The position numbers and the translations under genes are program-made. A stretch of DNA of 64,000 nucleotides from Bufo bufo (taxonomy: Eukaryota > Chordata > Amphibia > Anura > Bufonidae). Below are positions 53,420-63,079 of this stretch, piece after piece; within the stretch, counting starts at the first letter, position 1, and every line of letters starts with the position of its first letter. The notes under the pieces were generated by a model. The model did no database searches, was not told the origin of the DNA, and saw only the letters and a list, made by a program, of their open reading frames with translations. The stretch covers positions 185,903,921-185,967,920 of the forward strand of contig NC_053393.1 in assembly GCF_905171765.1 (NCBI RefSeq), in the 5' to 3' direction.

Positions 53420-55321
53420 TATATTTGTATAAAGCTTAGTTTGCTCGGCATGCATGTTGGTACTTGTAGTCCCTGGATTCAATGGAGGCCATTTTGGCAC
53501 CGAAAATGATAAAAACCATAGGGGGCCTGCATGCATGCGGAACCTACACCCCCTGAACTTCATGGTCGCTGTCATGGCACTTAACAGGTTGAACTTAATG
53601 TTAGGTTCCCGTCTTACAGAGATCGCTTTGACGTGCGGCAGACGGGCTCAAATAATTTTGTACAAAATGATTTGCCAAGCATCTCTAATTTATAAGCATA
53701 GCATAAGCAATATAATTCATTTTTGTACTTTATTTGGTTTGCAGAGTGCTGTTGCATTGTATGTTTTGTTCTATGTTATATTTATATATATATAAACCAG
53801 TTGCTGAAGCATTTACATTTTTCTTCAAGTCTGTAAATTATAATGTGGAGACCATACTCTATGGGCCGAGAAGCAGCAGCATAGAGCACATTATATAGCA
53901 GTGGTGTTACTGTGAAACCAGCACTGGGGAGAGACAGTAGAACATTTACTAGAAACAACAGTGTCCATGCGTCTGTGCCGCCTCTCCCTCTGAACTGGCT
54001 CACTCCCCTACCTCTTCTATCTCCATATCGGTAATAGTGTAACCTGACTGAACCAAACTGTAAATATGTCATCTCTGCCTCCTGTGTACATGTTTTATCA
54101 GTGAATTCAGTGTTGGGGCGAAAGAGATAGGGGTGGGAGGAGAGACTCTGATAAGTGAAAAAAGTGGATATTTTTCTGTAATTAGTTATATTACAAAATG
54201 TTTTACCTTTGTATGCACTGTTCATTATAAAAAGTTGTTTATAATTGGAGGCACCATTTAATCCTCTAAAGATTCACAAATCTATTCAATGACCTCAAAA
54301 GGGCTTATTGCTTCAATGCTTGAACATTTGTCCCCAATAGATCCTTTTCATAGAACCAACGTATAATAATGTATTAACATTACCTCATTTATCATTAACA
54401 GGAAGTTGAACAGAAAGTCAAAACTGATCATACTGTGCATTCAAAGTTTTGCTGTTGTAGAATTCAGCTATAACTAATACCACTTGCTGGTGAAATTTAT
54501 AGTAAATCCAGCAGATGGAGCTAAGCCCTGTCCCCATTTCTCTGCACTTGTGCAGAGGAGCTTAAAAAGTCACAAATTATGGTGGACATATGGTGTGCGT
54601 TATAATTTGTGACTTTTTTTTTACGTCACAATAGTGGCATAATGCCCTTAGTAAATGTCCCTTAATGTGTTCTACTTCTGTCTTTCCAGTTGTTTGCAAT
54701 TGTCATTGGGCTCCAAATGCAACATAATTACATTTTGATAATTTTTAGAGTACAAACAATTAAGTCACTAACAAAATAACTGAGTAAAAACTGTGTAAAA
54801 CTAGTAAACTACTGCAAACCAGCACAGAAAAAAACAACATATTGAAAGGAACAAGCTCTTCTACTTTAAAGCCCATGAAGCCTTGAAGCAAGAATAAGGT
54901 TTAAAAAATATGAAAGAAAAGAGGTCAGGGACTCTCAGACTACACGTCTTATTTACAACGCATTTTCATCTCTTATTTATAATATTTACTATAATGGCAT
55001 TGTTTTGGTGTCTTTATTTTTCAAGAATTTCCACTAAGAGGGGTGAAGGATATTCCTTGAACACTCAGGGCAATCTTTTGTTAACTAATGCATTTCAGTA
55101 TAACATCATGACAATGGAATTGATAATGTAAAAGCAAAATGTCATTCTTAATGGTTGTCCTTGTTGCTAGTAAAACATTCATACATTTTGCACACAAAAA
55201 AACATTTAAATTATTTAATTTGGAGCATAATGTAAGAAGTATATTAAGGATGAGTCAATTGATTCAGAACGAACTGGGTTAATTACGTATTTCACAAAAA
55301 TGTGTCTGCCAAGCAAGCCTA
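53420..55321. other. Noncoding stretch, old repeats
   Basis: No gene recognised. A hairpin-like pair AAAGTCACAAATTATGG (54567) / CATAATTTGTGACTTTTT-type sequence near 54600 suggests a small decayed MITE. The rest is anonymous. Confidence 0.4.
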
Positions 55322-55830
55322 AAACATAGAAACATAGAATGTGTCGGCAGATAAGAACCATTTGGCCCATCTAGTCTGCCCAATATACTGAATACTATGA
55401 ATAGCCCTTGGCCCTATCTTATATGAAGGATGGCCTTATGCCTATCCCATGCATGCTTAAACTCCTTCACTGTATTTGCAGCTACCACTTCTGCAGGAAG
55501 GCTATTCCTTGCATCCACTACTCTCTCAGTAAAGTAATACTTCCTGATATTACTTTTAAACCTTTGCCCCTCTAATTTAAAACTATGTCCTCTTGTAGCA
55601 GTTTTTCTTTTTTTTTATATTCTCTCCTCTTTTACCTTGTTGATTCCCTTTATGTATTTAAAAGTTTCTATCATATCCCCTCTGTCTCGTCTTTCTTCCA
55701 AGCTATACATGTTAAGGTCCTTTAATCTTTCCTAGTAAGTTTTATCCTGAAATCCATGTACTAGTTTAGTAGCTCTTCTCTGAACTCTCTCCAAATTATC
55801 AATATCCTTCTGGAGATATGGTCTCCATTA

Positions 55831-56733
55831 CTACGCACAATACTCCAAATGAGGTCTCACTAGTGCTCTGTAGAGCAGTATGAGCACCTCCCTCTTTCTA
55901 CTGTTAATGCCTCTCCCTATACACCCAAGCATTCTGCTAGCATTTCCTGCTGCTCTATGACATTGTCTGCCTACCTTTAAGTCTTCTGAAATAATAACCC
56001 CTAAATCCCTTTCCTCAGATACTGAGGTTAGGACTGTATCACTGATTTTATATTCTGCTCTTGGGGTTTTACGCCCCAGGTGCATTATCTTGCACTTATC
56101 AACATAAAATTTTAGTTGCCATATTTTTGACCATTCCTCTAGTTTTCCGAAATACTTTTCCATTTTGTGTATCTCTCCAGGAACATCAACCCTGTTACAA
56201 ATCTTTGTGTCATCAGCAAAAAGACACACCTTACCATCGAGGCCTTCTGCAATTTCGCTGATAAAGATATTAAACAATATGGGTCCCAGAACAGATCCCT
56301 GAGGTACCCCACTGGTAACAAGACCATGGTCTGAATATACTCCATTGACTACAACCCTCTGTTGTCTGTCCCTCAGCCACTGCCTAATCCATTCAACAAT
56401 ATGGGAGTCCAAGCCCAAAGACTGCAATTTATTGATAAGCCTTCTATGTGGGACAGTATCAAAAGCCTTACTAAAGTCCAGATAAGCGATGTCTACTGCA
56501 CCTCCGCCATCTATTATTTTAGTCACCCAATCAAAAAAATCTATACGATTAGTTTGACATGATCTCCCTGAAGTAAACCCATGCTGTTTTTTATCTTTCA
56601 ATCCATGGGATTTTAGATGTTCCACAATCCTCTCCTTAAGTATGGTTTCCATAAATTTCCCCACTATTGATGTCAGGCTTACTGGCCTATAGTTTCCCGA
56701 TTCCTCACTACTACCTTTCTTGTGAATGGGCAC
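55831..56733 (-). pseudogene. CR1 reverse transcriptase, 300-codon open piece
   Basis: RT blocks in order: IHKKGSSEESGNYRPVSLTS, YLDFSKAFDTVPH (first metal-binding Asp), SGVPQGSVLGPILFNIFI, LFADDTKI (FADD catalytic pair) and LGVIISEDLK, then LLYRALVRPHLEYCA. The frame is open through the whole palm, so the catalytic core is preserved. Upstream, GPDGIHPKLLKELSGELAK (about 56860) is in another frame with stops, and the C-terminus (ARNSLPAEVVAANTVKEFKH, about 55450) is frameshifted. It would copy LINE RNA at the nicked target. Confidence 0.92.
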
Positions 56734-57241
56734 ATAATTTGCTAATTTCCAATCTTCTGGGACGACTCCTGTTACCAGTTATTGGTAAATAAATCTGTTA
56801 ATAGTTTTGCTAGTTCACCGCTGAGCTCTTTTAATAGCTTTGGGTGTATCCCATCAGGCCCTGTGACTTATTTGTATTAATTTTAGACAGCTGACTTAGA
56901 ACCTCTTCCTCTGTAAAGACACATGCATCAAAAGATTCATTAGTCTTCCTTCCTAACTGAGGTCCTTTTCCTTCATTTTCCTTTGTAAAAACTGAACAGA
57001 ACTATTCATTGAGGCAGTCAGCTAGTTCTTTATCTTCTTCCATATACCTTCCTTCTTTTGTTTTTAATTTGGTAATTCCTTGTTTTAGTTTCCTTTTTTC
57101 ATTTATGTATCTGAAGAATGTCTTATCGCCTTTTTTCACTGACAGAGCTAATTTCTCTTCTGCCTGTGCTTTAGAAGCTCTTATAACTTGTTTGGCCTCT
57201 CTCTGCCTAATCTTATAAATTTGCCCGTCAGCCTCGTTTTT

Positions 57242-58239
57242 TTAAAAATAATTACTAAATGCTATTTTTTTCTTTTTAATGATTTCGGCCACTTCTGCTG
57301 AGTACCACAGTGGTCTCTTCCTTTTTTTGCTTTTACTGACAAGCCTAATGCAATTATCTGTTGCCTTCAATAGTGCCACTTTTAAGTAGTCCCATTTCTC
57401 CTGGACTCCACTGAAACTTTTACAATCTGATAGGGACTCGTATACCACTAATCTAATTTTAGAAAAGTCAGTTTTTCTAAAATCTAAAACTTTTGTTTTT
57501 GTGTGGTGTAAATCAGTCACTGTACTTATAGTAAACCACACTGACTGGTGATCACTAGATCCCAAGATTTCCCCTACAGTAATATCAGATACCAAATTCC
57601 CATTTGTGAATACTAAATCTAAAATGGCCTCCTTCCGGGTTGGCTCCTCAACTACTTGCTGTAGAGATAATCCCAGTAGGGAATTTAGAATATCTGTACT
57701 CCTGGCAGAACTAGCTATTTTGGTTTTCCAGTTTACATCAGGAAGATTAAAGTCTCCCATAATGATAACTTCCCATTTCAATGTCATTTTAGCTATTTTC
57801 TCAACTAGTAGATCATCTAATTCTCTGACTTGGCTAGGTGGTCTATATATCACACCTACACAAGTTACCTTATGATTATCAAGCTGCAAGGTAACCCAAA
57901 CTGACTCTAAATTGGTCTCGCTAACTTGTATTAAATTAGATTTTATGCTATCTTTCACATACAGGGCCACCCCTCCCCCTTCTTGCCTTCTCTGTCTTTC
58001 CTATATAGAGAGAACCCTGGTATTATTATATCCCAGTCACTACTCCCATTGAACCACGTCTCAGTAACAGCCACTAAATCTATATACTCAGATGCCATTA
58101 TAGCCTCAAGTTCATTGATCTTATTCCCTAAACTGCGAGCATTTGTAGACAAGACTCTGAGCTTGTCATTTCTTAACCTATGTGCTACTGGCATCTTCTG
58201 GCATTGTTCCGGGGGGCAGTCAGACTGCTGGATTATCAC
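57242..58239 (-). pseudogene. CR1 AP-like endonuclease, one frameshift
   Basis: The first part reads RVLSTNARSLGNKINELEAI and VAVTETWFNGSSDW (catalytic Glu). A frame change at about 57960, next to a C-rich run, leads to VGVIYRPPSQ, IIMGDFNLPDVNW (Asp, Asn) and SSDHQSVWF (the His of the SDH motif). All metal-binding and catalytic positions of the endonuclease are retained apart from the frameshift. It would nick target DNA for priming. Confidence 0.9.
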
Positions 58240-58288
58240 TCTTTTGCCCCCTTTCCTAGTTTAAATGCTCCTTAGCAAATACGTTGAA

Positions 58289-59227
58289 CTATTCACTGAG
58301 GACATTCGTTCCCTTGAGAGAAAGATGCAAACCATCTTTCTTGTACAGTTTTTTTTTTCCATTCCAACGAGAGCTAACATGAGACACAAAGCCAAACCCT
58401 TGGTTCAGACACCATTCACCAAGCCATACATTGAATTCCTTAATGCGCATCTTCCTGTCATGCTGAAGGTTATGCACAGGCAAAACTGCAGAGAATGAAA
58501 CAGTTGATGCAACCTCTCGTATATCATTTCCAAGTGTGTGAAAAGCTTCCTTCACCTTTGAAACCTCATTGCAAGCCAGATCATTTGTCCCAAGATGGAC
58601 AATGACATCCACCTCCCTTTCCTGCTTTGCTTGCCTAACAATATTAAGGATACGTCGTCTATCCCTGCTAGCGGTAGCACCAGGGAGACATCTCACAACA
58701 CCATTTTCCTCAAACTTGACACCTCTTATGATGAAATCGCCCACCAACAGCTGCTTACTATCAATCCTCACCTTCTCCTTTTTGTCTTTGGCTGCAGTCT
58801 TGCATACTTTAGGCATGGGAGATGATTGTTCCTCACCCACTGTGCCTGAGCCGTCCTCCATGTTGCTCTTGCACTCTGAAAGTGCTGCAAATGAATTATG
58901 GAGAGCCACAGACTGTGGGACATGTCTTCTTTCAACAACTCAGAGTCTACCATAACCTGCAGTAACCCATCTTCCATTTCTAGGGGGCCTCTGTAGCAGT
59001 AGCATTGCAACGTTCTCAGCCTGAGTTTGTTTACAAATCTCAGATTTCAAAAATGCAATTTCCTGCTGCATTATGGAGATCTGTCTACAGATCAAACAGC
59101 ATCCAAACCTCCAAAGAGTGTAACCTGAAAAGCTTTTCAGGTTTGCATCGGACAAATCGAATGGACTATGTAAAAGTTCAAAATGAAAGACCCATTCTTC
59201 ATACACCCAGAGCAGCTGATATATCAA
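58289..59227 (-). pseudogene. CR1 ORF1 with SGNH esterase-like domain
   Basis: An N-terminal piece (58940-59227) has CCLICRQISIMQQEIAFLKS, a Cys pair followed by a coiled-coil-like stretch. The main piece (58289-58909, 206 codons open) has LLVGDFIIRGVKF, VIVHLGTNDLA and KDGLHLSLKG, matching blocks I, III and V of SGNH/GDSL hydrolases that occur in CR1 ORF1. Block I reads GDF where GDS is expected, so the nucleophile Ser is lost. The two pieces are in different frames. Confidence 0.88.
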
Positions 59228-59239
59228 AAAACCACAGCA

Positions 59240-59700
59240 CTCTGTAAGCTTGTTGCATGAACTTCTTTTTATTTATGTAATCCATCCCAAAATATATCAA
59301 GCCACTGGCCAACGTTTCAGTCTAACCTAGACCTTGTTCACGGCCTGGTATGTGCAAAAAATAGAATTAAAGTCAAATTAATGATACATAATCTAGAGAT
59401 TGGGGATAACATACAGGATTAGAAATACAAATATAAAAAAAAAAATCAAGAAATAAATAAAAAATTAGATCAAAGGTAGAACGCCATTGCATGATTCCAC
59501 ACCAGACAGAAAATTAATATTACAAGATTACTTTATAATGCTATATACTCATTGATGTGGGGGCATGTCCATGATTTTGTGGTGAGCCAGGGTGGCATGT
59601 GTTGATACATGGTTCACATGGCCCTGATTTGTTGTATACAACGATTTTAACCTATTCTGTGTCGTGTCTTTTTTCTTGAATAAATTTGTTATATTTTAGA
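59240..59700 (-). mobile_element. Penelope-type tail remnant, minus strand
   Basis: On the minus strand GTGAACAAGGTCTAGGTTAG-ACTGAAACGTTGGCC (59308-59345) has the hairpin-GAAACG arrangement of such tails, with CTGANGA degraded to GTGAACA. The limits are uncertain. Confidence 0.35.
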
Positions 59701-60434
59701 TGTGCGGCTCCTGTCTCGGTATTCTTTCTTTTTTCTTTTATAATATTGCAAGATTACTTGTCATAAAAAAAAGCATGATTGTACATCAGGAAGAAGAGTT
59801 TTTAGGGTACGTGATTAGGGTATTTATAAATAGAGTATCCATAAATGAAAATGAAAGCTAGATAATTTTTATGAATATAACACAGGATGATCAGCCCAGG
59901 GGTGTCTTTGGGCTGAGATGCAGTAGCGTCAGGGTAACGTCATCCCATGTGTCCAGGTCGCAGTTATTTTTTTGTGAGTCCACTTTATTATATCCTTTCC
60001 TTTGGCTTACTGTTATACAAGTGGGATATACAGTAGGTCTGGTGGGCTCACACTAACGCCTTGGTTGCGGGTTGCTGTGTGTGGAATACCCCCAGGCCAC
60101 TACCCACCATACTTACATCATTCTGGTAATTGCCATGCTTTACGCTGGGACTCATATCTATTGTATTAATGCTTATTCATTGCTGTGATTTTCTAAGTCG
60201 ATCCTGTAGAGCTGGGATGGCGTCCGTGCTCCCTACTCCCCTTGTTTTTATGGCATTTTATCATTCACTGATTGTGTAATGAATAAAGCATATTATTTTT
60301 CACTATTGGACGTTTATGAGCTTTAGTTTCTTCGTTTTTTTCTCTGTAATTAAAAAAGCTTGTCCAGTTACATATATATTTTCTATATAAGCCGCACCAT
60401 TGTGTGCACACCTAATTGGCTATTGACACCCATG
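59701..60434. other. Noncoding stretch, possible LINE-type 3' debris
   Basis: AATGAATAAAGCATATTATT near 60279 resembles a retroelement 3' end. No protein signature is seen. Confidence 0.35.
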
Positions 60435-61288
60435 GTTGTGTTTTGTTCCCTATACAAGTTGATATTGGTCTCATCTGTCCATAGGATGTTGTTTCAGAAC
60501 CGTGCAGGCTTTTTTAGATGTTGTTTGGCAAACTCTAATCTGGCCTTCCTGTTTTTGAGGCTCACCAATGATTAACATCTTGTGGTGAACCCTCTGTATT
60601 TACTTTGGTGAAGTCTTCTCTTGATTGTTGACTTTGACACACATACACCTACCTCCTGGAGAGTGTTCTTGATCTGGCCAACTGTTGCAAAGGGTGTTTT
60701 CTTTACCAGGGAAAGAATTCTTCGGTTATCCACCACAGTTGTTTTCTGTGGTCTTCCGGGTCTTTTGGTGTTGCTGAGCTCACCGGTGCATTCCTTCTTT
60801 TTAAATATGTTCCAAACAGTTGTTTTGGACACACCTAATGTTTTTTCTATCTCTTTTATGGGTTTGTTTTGTTTTTTCACCCTAATGATGGCTTTCTTCA
60901 CTGATAGTGACAGCTCTTTGGATCTCATCTTGAGAGTTGACAGCAACAGATTCCAAATGCAAATAGCACACTTGAAATGAACTCTGGACCTTTTATCTGC
61001 TCATTGTAATTGGGATAATGAGGGAATAACACACACCTGGCCATGGAACAGCTGAGAAGCCAATTGTCCCATTACTTTTAGTCCCTTAACAAGTGGGAGG
61101 CACATATGCAAACTGTTGTAATTCCTACACCGTACACCTGATTTGGTTGTAAATACAGTCAAATTAAAGCTGACAGTCTGCAGTTAAAGCACATCTTATA
61201 TTCGTTTCATTTCAAATCCATTGTGGCGGTGTATAGAGCCAAAAATGTTAAAATTGTGTCAAAGTCCCAATATTTATGGACCTGACTG
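60435..61288 (-). mobile_element. Tc1-like transposon, truncated copy
   Basis: The right end AATATTTATGGACCTGACTG (to 61288, TA following) and the N-terminal half of the transposase match the element at 43534-45181. The other half and the left end are gone at about 60435. Confidence 0.88.
60572..60928 (-). pseudogene. Tc1-like transposase, N-terminal half
   Basis: MRSKELSLSVKKAIIRVKKQ, LGVSKTTVWNIFKKKE and GRPQKTTVVDNRRILSLVKK form the helix-turn-helix pair and hinge. The frame ends at a stop after GFTTRC; a few more residues (NRKARLEFAKQHLKK, ILWTDET with the first Asp) follow. At the place where the 43786-44823 copy has a stop this copy reads KKKE. Confidence 0.88.
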
Positions 61289-61371
61289 TATATCTTCATC
61301 CTGAGGATGGCAATACAGTTGAATATAGGAGGACACATGTGGCCACTGCCCAGGAGCACAAGTGCCTGAAG

Positions 61372-61685
61372 CAGGGGCGTAGTTAAAAGGTCATGAGCCC
61401 TGGTGCAAGAGTTCATCCTGGGCCCCCCTTCCCTCAGTTCTTTGTGGCCAGGGGCAGGGAAGCATATAGCCTCCCTGCTGCCTGTGGCAAAAATTGAAAC
61501 GGCAACCCCCCCCCATGCCAAATTCTTGACCTAAGTCCTTTCGTCCAGCCAGAGGTGTAACTGACCAGCATGAGCTTTCTAAAATACTGGTGTCTTCTTA
61601 TGTGGCACAGGCGTCTTTGGGCCCCCTCAGGCTCCTGGGCCTGGTAGCGACTGCTACCTCTGCACCACCTATAGCTACGTCCCTG
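61372..61685. mobile_element. hAT-type MITE (CAGGGGCGTAGTTA ends)
   Basis: Ends CAGGGGCGTAGTTA / TAGCTACGTCCCTG with a perfect 8-bp duplication GCCTGAAG at 61364-61371 and 61686-61693. Length 314 bp, noncoding. Confidence 0.92.
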
Positions 61686-61834
61686 GCCTGAAGTTCCTAC
61701 ATTAATTAATGCTGAGAGCATCAGATCTTTATGTACCTGGCTGGCGGCCAAGAGGAGGGCTTAGGTGGCTCTCTAGGCATCGGCCTACTGGAAAATTTCC
61801 TTGTAGGGTTTGCGGCCAGTCCGCCAACGTTTAA

Positions 61835-62133
61835 GTGTCCATTCACACATCTGCTAAATGGGTCTGCATCCGTTCCGCAGTTTTGTAATACAGTTGAAGA
61901 CCCATTCATTTTCAATGGGGCCGGAATGTGCTGTCCGCATCCGCATTTACGGATCAGCACTTTCAGATCTGCACTTCCGTTCCACAAAAAAATAGAACAT
62001 GTCCTATTCTTGTCCGCAATTGCAGACAAGAAAAGGCATTTTCGAAGAGAGTGCCGGCGATGTGCGAAACGCACATTGCCGGTGTCCGTGTTTTGCGGAT
62101 CCGCAAAACACATACGGACATGTGAATGAACCC
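61835..62133. mobile_element. Foldback MITE (GTGTCCATTCACAC)
   Basis: Ends GTGTCCATTCACACATCTGC and, at right, GGACATGTGAATGAACCC with TAA at 61832-61834 and 62134-62136. It is the same family as the outer part of the 3499-5545 inverted repeat. Confidence 0.85.
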
Positions 62134-62139
62134 TAACAC

Positions 62140-63000
62140 TGCTATTTTATTGCCGTAAACTATTTGTTAAAATGTTACAATGTTCTTGTGGTGGAAATAT
62201 ACAGAACTCAACAGTGGAATAGAGAAGTTCTTGTTAATACTGAAGATGTTATTGCACAGAAAGACAAAGCCTGTAATTGCTGTGAAGGACGCTCAATTTA
62301 CTTTGGCTGCAGCAAACTAGAGACATTTTCATTTTCAATGGCCTTTTACTGTAATACAAGACTCTATTCGTTAGAGATCATTGTTTTCCATTTTGTAATT
62401 GTAATAACTAGCGCTCGTTCTGGGACGCTCTTACCATGTGATTACTCTTACAGACTTAACTATGGAAGTGGCGGCCGCCTGATAATCCTTTATGAATTCA
62501 GCCTGCATAATGACATATAGTGTTTTGTGAACATTTTAACACATCAGAAAATAGTCTTTGTCAGCCCTTATGAGGCAAGTTGCTATAGCAACCCTTTATA
62601 GTCAATTACATTTATTTACATGGGTTTGCAGTAAGAACTTGCAGTTTCGTTGCATACTATGAAGAAAGCTCATTATTTGAAAGGGAAATCGTAAACTTTT
62701 AAACAGGCAACATAAATCAAAATGTAAAAAAAAGGCAGGAATCGCCAAGAGTTCCATTAATACTAATAAGGCGCAGCTCTGAAATAGAAAACAATTGTTT
62801 TTTAATTAGTTTGTATTCTTCTCTGTTTGTCATAGACTTTGTCTTTATTATTTCACTCTTCACAACCCATGAATTATCTTTTATTACCAAAGCTTATTTT
62901 TTCAACTTTTTTTCTAGCTTTTTATTAATTGTTTCCAAGTAGTCCACTTTTCTCTTTCCTCTTTCCATTTTCAACCCTGTAGAACTATGAAACAACCTTA
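62140..63000. other. Repeat-poor island
   Basis: No element ends are visible. A 118-codon open frame at 62164-62520 (+) has no recognisable domain and I do not call it a gene. An X-box-like palindrome lies at 62579-62592. Confidence 0.4.
62579..62592. promoter_or_regulatory. X-box-like (RFX) palindrome, speculative
   Basis: GTTGCTATAGCAAC is a perfect 14-bp palindrome close to the RFX consensus GTTRCCATGGYAAC. There is no gene nearby in the window to assign it to. Confidence 0.25.
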
Positions 63001-63003
63001 CTC

Positions 63004-63079
63004 TTAAAGGGGTTATGCCATGATTGATGTAAAAAAATGAAAATTAGACACCACGTAGTACATGACAATCTCTTTCTAA
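63004..63079. mobile_element. TTAA MITE start (AGGGGTTATGCC)
   Basis: TTAA at 63004-63007 and AGGGGTTATGCCATGATT look like the left end of a TTAA-family MITE, overrun by the next foldback at 63080. The right end is not in the window. Confidence 0.5.

Larger units (their letters stand above)
55322..59235 (-). mobile_element. CR1 LINE, near full length
   Basis: On the minus strand the order is ORF1 (59227 to 58289), endonuclease (58239 to 57242), reverse transcriptase (about 56850 to 55831) and C-terminal/3' region ending near 55322 (ACATAGAAACATAGAATG on the plus strand). All parts of a CR1 element are present in about 3.9 kb, but stops and frameshifts break it. CR1 copies are usually 5'-truncated, so this is one of the fullest copies in the window. 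Confidence 0.88.

Noticed and set aside
62164..62520. 118-codon frame in a repeat-poor island
   Set aside because: It has two CxxC-like cysteines by chance but no recognisable fold, splice context or relative. I could not support it as an exon.
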